Below are positions 46,447-54,714 of a stretch of 64,000 nucleotides of DNA, piece after piece. The translations under genes and the position numbers were made by a program. Source of the DNA: Xylophilus sp. GW821-FHT01B05 (lineage in GTDB: Bacteria; Pseudomonadota; Gammaproteobacteria; Burkholderiales; Burkholderiaceae_C); contig CP152408.1 in NCBI GenBank assembly GCA_038961845.1, forward strand, positions 868,001 through 932,000, given 5' to 3'. Each line of letters begins with the position of its first letter. Position 1 is the stretch's first letter. The notes below the pieces were generated by a model. That model saw only the letters and a list, made by a program, of their open reading frames with translations, ran no database searches and was not told where the DNA came from.

Positions 46447-47484
46447 TCAGTCCTTGCCGGAGTCACCAAAGACGCCGCCGCGCACCAGTGTGGCAATCAC
46501 AAAGTGCTGCTGCTCCGCAGTGGGCACCTTGTCCTTGAGGATCCAGTTGTCCAGCAGCGAGTAGAAGTCTTCATTGCCCTTGGGCACGCGATAGGCTTTG
46601 CCGTGCGTGGTGACGGAGCCATAGGGCTCTACCGCGATAGGGCCCAACTCGCCTGCGCCGGCATACCAGTTGTCGATGGTGCGCAGAGCATTGCCGATCT
46701 TTTGCGAGTGAATGGCAGCGATTTCGCTCACGTGGTACAGCGTTTTGCTCTTGTCGCCACGCCCGCGATCCAGGATCAGCTCCTGCGAGGGGAAAACTTC
46801 TTGCCCGGCGCCCAAGCGTACGAAAGCCGTCACCTCCAACAGCACATGTTGTGTACCCGACAGGCCTTTTGCGATCAGTGCGGCCACTTCGGCCAACGCT
46901 GCCCCGTGGTGAGCCGGCATGTCGAAGCCGCGCAGCGACAGCGCCAACGCGTCGAAGGTCCAGCTCGCTGCTGCCTTCCCGTCCACCAAGTGGGCAATGC
47001 GCACCTCCACTTGCTCTGCTCCTACACGGTTGCGCCACAGGAAGCGGCCATTGGCCAGATTGGTGGCATAGCGCCGTGCCAACTCGGTAAAGCTGTGCGT
47101 TTGGACATAGCCTTGTACTGTTTCCAGCAACTTCTTGCGGTAGTCGGCCTCATTGCAGGCAGAGGGGGTGCCGGTGCCGGCCAGCACACGTAGCGTGAAG
47201 CGAGTCTGCAAGGTGTCAGCATCGCTGGGAAGGGTTGCCACGTCCACCGTTTGCAGATTCGGATTCTGAATGGCGGCATCGAGCTTGGCGGGATCTTGCT
47301 GATTGGCTTTGAGGCGATTGGAGATGGTGCCGCGCACGGATTTCTCGCGCACGGCCACGGGTGTCCAGCGGGTGGCGTCGTCGCGATGGGCCCAGGCGCC
47401 GGCGAAGAGCAACGCGTCGGACGGGTCTAGCTTGCGTTCGAAGGCGAGGACGGAGGCGGTTTTGAGGGAAGTGGTGGTTGCCAT
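46447..47484 (-). CDS. csy3: Cas7f/Csy3 backbone subunit
   Basis: 345-aa protein (342 aa in P. aeruginosa) that forms the helical crRNA-binding backbone of the Csy surveillance complex. Start at 47484, [20 protein letters not shown], typical of the family. Other family blocks: [38 protein letters not shown] and [14 protein letters not shown]. Six copies per full complex, each spacing the guide in 6-nt steps (family knowledge). Lies 19 bp after csy2. Confidence 0.97.
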   Translation of the reverse strand: MATTTSLKTASVLAFERKLDPSDALLFAGAWAHRDDATRWTPVAVREKSVRGTISNRLKANQQDPAKLDAAIQNPNLQTVDVATLPSDADTLQTRFTLRVLAGTGTPSACNEADYRKKLLETVQGYVQTHSFTELARRYATNLANGRFLWRNRVGAEQVEVRIAHLVDGKAAASWTFDALALSLRGFDMPAHHGAALAEVAALIAKGLSGTQHVLLEVTAFVRLGAGQEVFPSQELILDRGRGDKSKTLYHVSEIAAIHSQKIGNALRTIDNWYAGAGELGPIAVEPYGSVTTHGKAYRVPKGNEDFYSLLDNWILKDKVPTAEQQHFVIATLVRGGVFGDSGKD

Positions 47485-47503
47485 GATGGTCGGTCCCGTG
47501 AAA

Positions 47504-48565
47504 TCAGTTGAAGGAGAGCAGCTCGTCGGCCGCATGACCGGTTGGTGCGTTCTGTGGCACCGGCACCAGCGGCCGGTAGTCGTTGCGGCAGCGGTACAAG
47601 CCGGCATCGGGCTGGTGGTTGGCGTACCACAGCAAATCAGCCAGTCGCGTCAGGCGGTGTGGTGCGATCCACTGGCCGGTGGAGTACAGGCTTTCCACAA
47701 AGCGCATGCGCGTGGTCTGGTCGCGGCCATGGCGAACGGCTCCGGCGGGGTAGAGACTTGACAGCGCGCCGTACCCGACGGGGATAGGCACGATCCAGCC
47801 ATCGTCATGGTCGTGCTGCCATTCCACCTTGCCGTCGGGGGGCGGCGCGCCACCAGAGGCAGGGCGTGGCCGCCAGTTGAACCGCGCCAGATCGAGCCAT
47901 GCATCCAGCGCATGCGCCTGGGGATCCTGGGCGCGAAGCTGGGCCAGGCGTTGCTGCAGCAGGTCATCGCGGCTGACCAGCGCGAAGCCCGGTAGCCACT
48001 GCCGACGCAGTGCCCTGAACTGCTTCGCCGCATCTTCCGGGTCTTGTGCAATGCGAACCAGCTCAGGGCGGATGCGCCGCCCAGGGCCGCGTACAGGCGG
48101 AAGCACGCTACCGCCAGCCACCCGCATGGATGCCACGATTTCCCCCACCCGCCGGGCCAGTGCTTCTTGCGCAGCTTCCTCCCGCAGCAAAGGGTTGTCC
48201 GACGGGCTGCCGTTGACACCAATCACTAGTGTGATGTCCAGGTGGATACGGCCTTCTTCCACGATGGCGGCCGTGCTTCCATCCTTGCCCACCGGGTTGC
48301 GGCTTAGGTGGAAAGTACGCACGTAGCCCGCGTCGTTGACCTGTTCCTGGTGTGCATGGCAGATGGCGCCAATACCGACCGGTCGCAGTGGAATGTTCTC
48401 TGCGGCCAATTTGCGCCCCAACGCCCATGCAAAGCCCAAAAAGGCGCTCATGGCGGGAAAGCCATGCGTCATGGGGCTGGATATGGCATTGGCGTTCTGG
48501 ATACGCAGGTGGGGCAGCACGAGTAGGCCCCCACAGTGCGGCAGAACTGCTGTGGTGCCAGTCAT
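47504..48565 (-). CDS. csy2: Cas5f/Csy2 subunit
   Basis: 353-aa Csy-complex subunit that, with Csy1, forms the tail holding the crRNA 5' handle. Family blocks: [49 protein letters not shown] and the late [15 protein letters not shown]. Somewhat longer than the 327-aa P. aeruginosa protein. ATG at 48565 overlaps the csy1 stop (ATGA). Confidence 0.95.
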   Translation of the reverse strand: MTGTTAVLPHCGGLLVLPHLRIQNANAISSPMTHGFPAMSAFLGFAWALGRKLAAENIPLRPVGIGAICHAHQEQVNDAGYVRTFHLSRNPVGKDGSTAAIVEEGRIHLDITLVIGVNGSPSDNPLLREEAAQEALARRVGEIVASMRVAGGSVLPPVRGPGRRIRPELVRIAQDPEDAAKQFRALRRQWLPGFALVSRDDLLQQRLAQLRAQDPQAHALDAWLDLARFNWRPRPASGGAPPPDGKVEWQHDHDDGWIVPIPVGYGALSSLYPAGAVRHGRDQTTRMRFVESLYSTGQWIAPHRLTRLADLLWYANHQPDAGLYRCRNDYRPLVPVPQNAPTGHAADELLSFN

Positions 48566-49941
48566 GCTTTTCCCTCCCGTGCAGGGATGTAGGTGGGGGC
48601 GCCGAGCCGGCCGCGCATGCCATGCAATTCGCTGGCCCAGCCCGTATCGCGCTCGTCCACCAGCAAAGCCTTCTTCCACTCGCGCTGAGTCACTTCGCTG
48701 CCGTGCAGCAAGTTGTCCAACTGCTTGTTGAGCCAGTTGCCGAAGCGGTGGCCAATCTGTGCAGGCCAGTCCTGCTGCATCCACTGGGCAAGAAAGTCGG
48801 CTTCGTCCGCCAGCGCTGCACGCTCCGGGTCCAGCCATAGCCGCTCGGCTTCGTGCAAGTCGCAGCGCTTGTCCGCACTCCAGCCGGCCTCAAGCCCGTG
48901 CTGGAATCGGCCGGCCATTTCCAGCAGCTCATCAATCAGTGCCTCGATGGCTTCGTCCACCCGGTTACGGGTGTCTTTGTTGGGGGACGGGTCGGATTTC
49001 AAAAAATAGAGGAGGTCTCGCACGATGGTGCGGACTTCCTTGCGGTACCCGTACACCTTCTCGAATACCGAGTCCATGTGCCACGGTGTGCTCACGTCCT
49101 GCGATTTCCACGACGGTGGCAGCGATCCCAACAGATAGTTGCTGCCGCCCCGTTCGCTGTTGAGCTGCGAGATGTTCTGGGGCTTGGTACCCCCGAGCTT
49201 TTGCACGGCCAGGTTGGGGTAATCGTGGTAGGCGCGACCATGCGCCCGTTTGTCGCGGCGGGCCTGCCGCGCTTCCTTGTTGGCATCGCCAAAGCGGTCG
49301 TCCTGCAGTGTCAGGAACGCAGCATGGGCCAGAGAGCTGGCATACAGCGGAGCCAGCAGATGGTAGGCGTCGTCGTATGTGGGATCGGTGCCTTCGGCCA
49401 GCCAGTACAACTGCTTGGCCTGCGTGTGGCTGGAGACCGCATCGCCGCGTGGTTGAGTAAGGCCCACAAACGCGTCACGCCACGCCGTGGCCTGCGCGGC
49501 ATCGTCGCTCAATGCGGCCTGCGCGTCGGCATCGCCCGTCAGCAGCCATTCGAGCAACGTGCGGCCATCCACGTCCAGCTTGAGCAGCTTGTAAACGTCG
49601 AGCGCGGCGGCGTTGCCCACCACGTCGCTGGCGAACTGCGGGCCCAGTACGTGGCTGCCCAGTTCTGTGCGCTGAGGCAACTGGCTGGGCGGAACATACA
49701 GGTTGGTGCCCCGCGCATCGGGATGGATGGGCTTGAGCGAATGGGTCACCGCTTGGATCTGCGCCACACGGCGAGCCGCGTCAGCCAGCCATGTACTGCG
49801 CTGATGCTGTGCCGTCAGTGCTGTACGTTGAGGGTCGTCGGGCGGGAGCTTGTCGGTCTTGGTAGCCAAGCGTACTTGCAAGAACGCTTCAATGGCCGCG
49901 TGGACGCGCTCACGCCGCCCTGAAGAAGGGGGGGCAGACAT
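48562..49941 (-). CDS. csy1: Cas8f/Csy1 large subunit
   Basis: 459-aa Csy-complex large subunit that recognises the CC PAM and starts R-loop formation. Start at 49941 (MSAPPSSGRRERVHAAIEAF) with AAAGGAAT upstream. Family blocks include KTDKLPPDDPQRTALTAQH, YWLAEGTDPTYDDAYHLLAP, KLGGTKPQNISQLNSERGG and PPSWKSQ. It is preceded by a 370-bp regulatory gap with a predicted promoter, hairpin and mini-CRISPR. Confidence 0.95.
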   Translation of the reverse strand: MSAPPSSGRRERVHAAIEAFLQVRLATKTDKLPPDDPQRTALTAQHQRSTWLADAARRVAQIQAVTHSLKPIHPDARGTNLYVPPSQLPQRTELGSHVLGPQFASDVVGNAAALDVYKLLKLDVDGRTLLEWLLTGDADAQAALSDDAAQATAWRDAFVGLTQPRGDAVSSHTQAKQLYWLAEGTDPTYDDAYHLLAPLYASSLAHAAFLTLQDDRFGDANKEARQARRDKRAHGRAYHDYPNLAVQKLGGTKPQNISQLNSERGGSNYLLGSLPPSWKSQDVSTPWHMDSVFEKVYGYRKEVRTIVRDLLYFLKSDPSPNKDTRNRVDEAIEALIDELLEMAGRFQHGLEAGWSADKRCDLHEAERLWLDPERAALADEADFLAQWMQQDWPAQIGHRFGNWLNKQLDNLLHGSEVTQREWKKALLVDERDTGWASELHGMRGRLGAPTYIPAREGKA

Positions 49942-50044
49942 AAGATTCCTTTGCTCTTGACGAGCAGAAAGTAGAATCCCCTGAGCAACCAATGCCCAGG
50001 GGCGTTGAGAAAACGGGTTAAGCCGTGATCAACGTAATAACTTT

Positions 50045-50063
50045 TCGTGTTTGATAAACACAG
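50045..50063 (-). promoter_or_regulatory. short palindrome in the csy1 5' region
   Basis: GTGTTTGATAAACAC (6-bp arms, 3-bp centre) about 105 bp upstream of csy1, in an AT-rich stretch. It could be a regulator site; no partner is known. Confidence 0.3.
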
Positions 50064-50103
50064 GGTCCTCCTATCGGCGCAGCTACGCAGCTATTGGTTG
50101 TAG

Positions 50104-50138
50104 AACTGCCCAGACCGCTCCAACGGTCTGGGCAGTTT
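50104..50138 (-). promoter_or_regulatory. perfect 14-bp inverted repeat at the csy transcript start
   Basis: AACTGCCCAGACCG, six bases, then the exact complement CGGTCTGGGCAGTT. It overlaps the expected start point (about 50134) of the promoter at 50141-50169. It may act as an operator or a 5'-end hairpin of the csy mRNA. No T-run follows on either strand beyond TTT, so it is a poor terminator. Confidence 0.65.
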
Positions 50139-50140
50139 GC

Positions 50141-50169
50141 ATTGTGGGGGTCTTCGGCTGATTGGTCAA
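50141..50169 (-). promoter_or_regulatory. csy1: predicted promoter of the csy operon
   Basis: On the minus strand TTGACC (50164-50169; 5 of 6 to the -35 consensus) and CACAAT (50141-50146; 4 of 6 to -10) are 17 bp apart, the best sigma-70-like match in the gap. The start point would be near 50134, about 190 bp before csy1. The CC PAM of the mini-CRISPR target site at 50172-50199 lies 2 bp upstream of the -35 box. Confidence 0.65.
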
Positions 50170-50171
50170 TA

Positions 50172-50199
50172 CCACTGCTCTTTTTCTTTCAGACCACTG
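50172..50199 (+). promoter_or_regulatory. self-target site A of the mini-CRISPR guide (CC PAM + protospacer)
   Basis: PAM CC at 50172-50173, protospacer from 50174. Against the mini-CRISPR spacer (50266-50291), positions 1-5, 7-11, 13-17 and 19 are identical; 6, 12 and 18 differ; from 20 on the match is lost. Positions 6, 12 and 18 are those displaced from pairing in Cascade-type complexes. The site abuts the csy -35 box. Confidence 0.7.
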
Positions 50200-50221
50200 C
50201 TCTTTCGCTTGATGGTACATG
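50194..50221 (+). promoter_or_regulatory. self-target site B of the mini-CRISPR guide (CC PAM + protospacer)
   Basis: PAM CC at 50194-50195, protospacer from 50196. Spacer positions 1-5, 7-10, 12-15 and 19-23 match; 6, 11, 16, 17, 18 and 24 differ. It shares the 13-base direct repeat ACCACTGCTCTTT with site A, 22 bp away, and lies 17-42 bp upstream of the first mini-CRISPR repeat, where that RNA's own promoter is expected. Confidence 0.5.
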
Positions 50222-50237
50222 CGGCAGCTACACTGTG

Positions 50238-50313
50238 CGGCACTGCCGCATAGGCAGCTCAGAAAACTGCCCTTTTGCTTTCGGGTACTTTGTTCACTGC
50301 CGCATAGGCAGCT
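50238..50313 (+). ncRNA. creR: CreR-like mini-CRISPR guide RNA (two degenerate repeats, one 26-nt spacer)
   Basis: Repeat-like unit 1 (50238-50265) keeps CACTGCCGCATAGGCAG and the complete 5' handle CTCAGAAA; only its first three bases and one loop base differ from the array repeat. Unit 2 (50292-50313) keeps GTTCACTGCCGCATAGGCAG, i.e. the full Csy4 hairpin up to the cleavage site, then diverges. Both have the same G-to-C loop change (GGATA to GCATA), so they evolved together. The spacer is 26 nt, exactly 6 (one Csy3 footprint) shorter than 32. Cleavage by Csy4 would yield a normal-ended short crRNA. Orientation is opposite to the array and antisense to the cas2-3 3' end; unit 2 overlaps the cas2-3 stop. 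No clear promoter seen. Confidence 0.7.
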
Positions 50314-53300
50314 ACCGTTCCTTGGAGAACCCTAGCAGGGGGTGGAATCTCCACCCTTGCGTCGCGTCCGGCAAACTGACTACCGCAAAGCGGCGCGCGC
50401 ATTCATAGAGCGAAAGATCCAGTGCCTCGGCATGCTCACGCAGCGCCGCCATGAAATCGACCTCGCCCCATGGCGCAATGCGTTCGCCTTGAACCGCCGT
50501 TGGTGGCACACGGTGGTTCTGGCTACCATCCACCAGCACATAGTCCAGTTCTCCCCGGCGATCCCCTTTGACGACCCGGTGTAGCTCATAGTCTTCTTCA
50601 TCCTCATTGGGGAGCAACACCAGGTCCAGACGGAGAAGCGGGTCGTACCGGAAAGGCTGTTGCTGCGCCAACACGCCGGACAGATGCGCATCGGGCGAAA
50701 GCCAAGAGGTGGCGGCGTTGAGTGGTGCAGCAAGGGCCGACGGTGTAATTGCTTGCGGCAGCATGCGCGCTGCCAGCCGCGCATGTTCCAGGTCGACCAA
50801 TCGCTCCCGCGGGGCCAGCGGCGCATCGGTGCGCGGCAGGATGCGCGGGCGGGCGTCGATGACGTCGCGCTCTTCAGGTGCCAACAGGCGTTGAAGGTCA
50901 TGGTGCATGAGGCGGAAATCGTGGTCGTTCTCAAACCCCGGTTTGCAGAATGCAGCTTGCCCTGGGTGATCGAAGTGACGCAGGTTGTGATTGAAGATCA
51001 GCAGGTTGGGTTTTTCCACGGGCGCGGGCCGATGGCGTCGGATACGGCCGGCCAACTGGATCAAGGAGCGCATGGAGGATGGCTCTGCCACGGCCCAGTC
51101 GTAATCATGGTTGCGGCCCACGTCCGCAATAGGAGACCCCAGCACGATAAAGAGCTGATCCTGCTCCGCATAGCCATCCAGCCGCTGCCGGATGTCGGGC
51201 AAGTCGAATACCGAAAATTCCTTTTGGCGGTCGAGTGCTGTGTCGAGCCGGTACTCGATGGCCGAGCGCATCAGCAGTGGAAATTGCGAGTGGTACACGC
51301 ACAGATGGATGCGCGTGTTCTTGAGGGCGTCTTGGGCATACAAGGCCAGCGCCACGTCAAAGAGCGGATCGATGTTGGCCATGCGTACCAACCCAAAGCT
51401 CACGCGCTTGCCGCTGTGCGGGTCGATGCTGCGGTGTTGTTGGTGCAGGTGCCATGCCGCTCCACGCACTTGGTGCGCGAACTGGCCGCGGCGCTCGCCG
51501 CGCTCCAGGCCGGAAAACGGCGCATCGATGAGCTGGGCTCGCCGACGCACGGTTTCCTGCCCCAGTCGTGTGTGGCGCGCCTGTGCAAATTGCAAATGCG
51601 CGACCCGGTAGGCTGTGGCGTCTGCACAGTTGTGTGCCGCGGTGCCGAACTCATCGAACCACGCGCAAACGATGGCGGGTTCTCGTCTGGCCCGCTCACC
51701 TCGGTGGCGCTGAAAGGCCCGCCGGCCCTCCAGGTAGGCCAGGAACAGGCCCTCGACCAGCGCCGGTGGCAAGGTGGCCGACGACAGCAGCACGCGGCTG
51801 CCCAGCAGGCCAGCCCAATGCACGAGCCGGGTCAAGGCGGGCAGGTCGTCGATATCGAAGTCGTCGATCTCATCAAGCACCAGGTCGCTGCTCATGAGTC
51901 GCAGCATCGGCGCTATCTGGTGCCCGCCACGCAGGCTCTCGGTAGCTGGGACCAGGTGGTCCACGGTGCATACCAACATAGGCGCAGCCAGCAGCGAGCG
52001 TACCTGCGGATCGGCACTGAGCCGTTGCAGCAAAGGGTGCTGGTCATTGCCTTCGAAGAGCACGCGGCCATCCTCGGGCAGCAGGTCCTGGCGCGATGCG
52101 GAGCCTTGCTGTTCGGCCTGTTCCGCGTAGAGATTGAACAAGGCGCGGCTGGCGGCGCCGCCCACCTTGATGGCCAGCTCGTCACCCGACAAATTCAGCA
52201 TGTCCCGGAAGGCGCGTCCTGTCTGCAGTGTCAGGGTGCGCAGGCCCATGGCGAAGGCGCAACGCATGCCTTGCTGAGGGTTCGACAGCGCGTGCATGAT
52301 GCGCGCGTTGGCCAGCGTCTTGCCGCAGCCGGTGGACGCCATGTTGACCAGGAATGCTCCCTGGCTGTCCGCACGTTCGCGCAGCGATGCCGCCAGATCG
52401 GTCGCCTTGTCCTGCCAGCGAAAGTGTTCGCTGTCGCTGCGCTTCTTGAGGCCCTTGTGGCGCAGCCGGGGCAGGTGACGCTCGATGCTCGGCAATGCAT
52501 GGATGGCCAGGCCCGCCTGCCGCTCCACACCGAGCAGATGCTCATCCAGCGTCTGGCAGAGGATCGATTGCTGGCTGGTGCCACGGCGGGTATTGGCCCA
52601 GAGCGGGTACGACGGGTTGAGCAAGGGCTTGCGTTCAGGCGCTGTGTCGTTCTGGAGGCTGGAGTAGTGGTGGTCGGCCAGCATCAAGCCCAGTCTGGCA
52701 ATGTGGGCGATGTATGGATCGTTCTGCCAATCGCTCGCTGCTGGCTGGTCCGCGAAAGCCAGCAGCCTCTTTGCCAGGCTCGCTGCGCGTTTGCGCCATG
52801 GTGTTGTGGTTACTGGCAAGCCATGGGGGAAGTCCCAGTAGGGCTCGATGGCTGCTCGGTCAGTGGTGTCGCAAGGCTCATTCCAGTGAGCGTCAATGCG
52901 TGCGGGCAGGTTGTGCAGCAATTCGGACTGAAAGTCGGGCACTCGTGTGCCCTGCCGCTTGTAGCCGCCATTTGTTCTATCGGGCACGGGGATCACCGGC
53001 AGGCGGTGGTGCGTCAGCACCAGCCAGCCGACGAGGCGCGCCAACGGCGGCATGGCTGCCAGGGGTCTGTTGTTCGCCGCCAGGCTGTCCAGCCCGTCGC
53101 GCAGCAAATGGTCTTCGGCTAGCCAGCTTTGGTCGTCTCCCGGTGTGGGGGCCATCAGCCGCTGCAGCCACTGGGCATCGCTGTCCTTTCCCACGAAGGC
53201 CTGAAAAAGACGGAGCGAAATCCATTCGTGGCGGTACAGGTTCTTGCTGCGGGGGCCGGTTGCTATCAGCATGCTCTGGAATACTTGGCAGGCTTTGCCC

Positions 53301-53674
53301 AAGTCATGCAGCAGTGCAGCGAGGGCCGTCACCAGGTAGATCAGGTCCAGACTGTGCCAATCGTTCTCGCTGTCTCGTCGCAGCACGTTGCGTGCGGTGG
53401 TATTAGTTGGCACCGCGCCTTGCGCATTGAAACGCCCCGTGTCCCCCACCACCCAAAGCAACTCGCTGTGATCCAGACCGCGGATCCAATGGCAGGCCAC
53501 GGCCGTGTTCTTGCGCGCGGTCTTGCGCAGCAGTCGGCGCAGCGTGTCCAGACCATCCTTGGTGATGGGCGTTTGCCAGGTACGGTCGCCGCGCCGCTCG
53601 GCGAACTGGTCGAGGATGCGGCGCGTTTCGGTCAACGCCCGCTTGTCGCACTGGGAGATCAGCAGGATGTTCAT
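50312..53674 (-). CDS. cas2-3: Cas2-Cas3 fusion nuclease-helicase (type I-F)
   Basis: 1120-aa type I-F fusion. Residues about 1-95 are a Cas2 domain (MNILLISQCDKRALTETRRI). The HD nuclease has His123-Asp124 in LLHDLGKACQ. The superfamily-2 helicase has Walker A ASTGCGKT (446-453), the DEID box at 601-604 and SSAT at 631-634, then SPIADVGRNHDYDWA and LIQLAGRIRRHRP (motif VI). It acts with Cas1 in spacer acquisition and is recruited by the Csy complex to degrade target DNA. P. aeruginosa has 1076 aa. Its ATG overlaps the cas1 stop by 4 bp. Confidence 0.97.
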   Translation of the reverse strand: MNILLISQCDKRALTETRRILDQFAERRGDRTWQTPITKDGLDTLRRLLRKTARKNTAVACHWIRGLDHSELLWVVGDTGRFNAQGAVPTNTTARNVLRRDSENDWHSLDLIYLVTALAALLHDLGKACQVFQSMLIATGPRSKNLYRHEWISLRLFQAFVGKDSDAQWLQRLMAPTPGDDQSWLAEDHLLRDGLDSLAANNRPLAAMPPLARLVGWLVLTHHRLPVIPVPDRTNGGYKRQGTRVPDFQSELLHNLPARIDAHWNEPCDTTDRAAIEPYWDFPHGLPVTTTPWRKRAASLAKRLLAFADQPAASDWQNDPYIAHIARLGLMLADHHYSSLQNDTAPERKPLLNPSYPLWANTRRGTSQQSILCQTLDEHLLGVERQAGLAIHALPSIERHLPRLRHKGLKKRSDSEHFRWQDKATDLAASLRERADSQGAFLVNMASTGCGKTLANARIMHALSNPQQGMRCAFAMGLRTLTLQTGRAFRDMLNLSGDELAIKVGGAASRALFNLYAEQAEQQGSASRQDLLPEDGRVLFEGNDQHPLLQRLSADPQVRSLLAAPMLVCTVDHLVPATESLRGGHQIAPMLRLMSSDLVLDEIDDFDIDDLPALTRLVHWAGLLGSRVLLSSATLPPALVEGLFLAYLEGRRAFQRHRGERARREPAIVCAWFDEFGTAAHNCADATAYRVAHLQFAQARHTRLGQETVRRRAQLIDAPFSGLERGERRGQFAHQVRGAAWHLHQQHRSIDPHSGKRVSFGLVRMANIDPLFDVALALYAQDALKNTRIHLCVYHSQFPLLMRSAIEYRLDTALDRQKEFSVFDLPDIRQRLDGYAEQDQLFIVLGSPIADVGRNHDYDWAVAEPSSMRSLIQLAGRIRRHRPAPVEKPNLLIFNHNLRHFDHPGQAAFCKPGFENDHDFRLMHHDLQRLLAPEERDVIDARPRILPRTDAPLAPRERLVDLEHARLAARMLPQAITPSALAAPLNAATSWLSPDAHLSGVLAQQQPFRYDPLLRLDLVLLPNEDEEDYELHRVVKGDRRGELDYVLVDGSQNHRVPPTAVQGERIAPWGEVDFMAALREHAEALDLSLYECARRFAVVSLPDATQGWRFHPLLGFSKER

Positions 53675-54678
53675 GGTGCGGGTGGCGGGGGCGTGGCGGC
53701 GGCCTGCGCCTGGCGGCCGACCTGCAGTGCCACGGCCTGGATCGTCTCGATCATGAAGTCCAGCGCTTCGCCGCGCGTCAGGCTCTCGATGCAGGCGCGG
53801 CGGAAGTCCTGCTCTTCTTCACCGCGCACCGCCGAGAGGAAGGCCTGCGGCAGGATGTGCGCGTCCTTGACGAGGTCTGCCACGTCGAACACCAGGCCGC
53901 CGCGTCGTGTCTTGCCGTGCAGTACGGCCAGGCCATGGGGCAGGCCCAGCACCCAGGTGGCTGTGGCGCCCAGTCCGTAGGCCAGGTAGTTGCCATGGTC
54001 CAGGAAGCCGTTGGCGGGATCCGTGCCGGTGCCACGTTTGGCACGGGTGAAGTCACCGTACTTCGTGGCTTGGGTTGCGAGCTTGAACAGGAGCTTGGTC
54101 AGGCGTGCCTCCTCGGTCAGCAGCGCGGTGTTGTCTGGTGCTGCTGCTACGTTGTGAGCGGAGGCATCCAGCGCTTTCTGCAGCGATTCGGCATCGATCG
54201 CAAAGCCGGCATCGCGCAATGCCCGGTTGCTGGTCCATTGCTGGCGGATACGCTGTAGTCGCGCTTGCTGGAAGGCCTTGGCGGCTGCCAGCCGCAGCGC
54301 GTCGTCGAACCAAAAGCGTACCCAGTGCTGTAGGTATTCCGTGGGGCGGTATTCACTTTGCGGAGAGAACCACGCCACTTCCACATCGACCTCATTGGCG
54401 GTGAAGAGCGGGGTACCGCCACCGCCGCAAAACCCGACCAGCACGCCGGCCTTGGCCAGATCGCGCATGGCGGCCTGGGTGACGGAGGTGCCTGTGCCCA
54501 GCAACACCGTGGTGGTGTTGGCAATGGGAATGTTCCAGTAGAGCGAGCGCTTGCCCTCGTCCGTCACATACTCGACACGGCCGCCGTTGACCAGTACACG
54601 GCAGTGTTCAAGGTAGTAGAGGTTGGCTCGTTTGGAATGCAGGATGGTCTTGAGGTCAGAGGCGGTGATGTCTTGCAT
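53671..54678 (-). CDS. cas1: Cas1 integrase (type I-F)
   Basis: 335-aa spacer-acquisition integrase. Metal ligands Glu190 (LLTEEARL), His254 (LAVLHGKT), Asp265 and Asp268 (LVFDVADL) sit at the same numbers as in P. aeruginosa Cas1. Other family blocks: RANLYYLEHCRVLVNGGRVE and GVLVGFCGGGGTP. First gene of the cas operon on the minus strand; 4-bp overlap with cas2-3 shows co-translation. The promoter must lie in the 36-bp gap to the phosphatase gene or within it. Confidence 0.97.
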   Translation of the reverse strand: MQDITASDLKTILHSKRANLYYLEHCRVLVNGGRVEYVTDEGKRSLYWNIPIANTTTVLLGTGTSVTQAAMRDLAKAGVLVGFCGGGGTPLFTANEVDVEVAWFSPQSEYRPTEYLQHWVRFWFDDALRLAAAKAFQQARLQRIRQQWTSNRALRDAGFAIDAESLQKALDASAHNVAAAPDNTALLTEEARLTKLLFKLATQATKYGDFTRAKRGTGTDPANGFLDHGNYLAYGLGATATWVLGLPHGLAVLHGKTRRGGLVFDVADLVKDAHILPQAFLSAVRGEEEQDFRRACIESLTRGEALDFMIETIQAVALQVGRQAQAAATPPPPAP

Positions 54679-54714
54679 GGCGACTGCCAGTCTGCCACTA
54701 CCGCCGCTATGTGC

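Noticed and set aside
50104..50138. Rho-independent terminator in the csy upstream region
   Set aside because: The stem is strong but lacks a T-run on both strands, and it lies at the predicted start of the csy mRNA.
50171..50205. Direct repeat ACCACTGCTCTTT as a plain transcription-factor site
   Set aside because: Possible, but it does not explain the extended match of the mini-CRISPR spacer beyond the direct repeat (positions 13-17 and 19 at site A) nor the CC before each copy. Kept as the alternative explanation.
50094..50408. 104-codon plus-strand frame over the csy1/cas2-3 gap, considered as a CreT-like toxin controlled by the mini-CRISPR
   Set aside because: It reads straight through both repeats of the mini-CRISPR and into the antisense of cas2-3; no ribosome-binding site. 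No small toxin frame was found upstream of the guide.
50660..53122. 820-codon plus-strand frame antisense to cas2-3
   Set aside because: High GC makes long antisense frames common; cas2-3 on the other strand has all its motifs and the antisense product has none.
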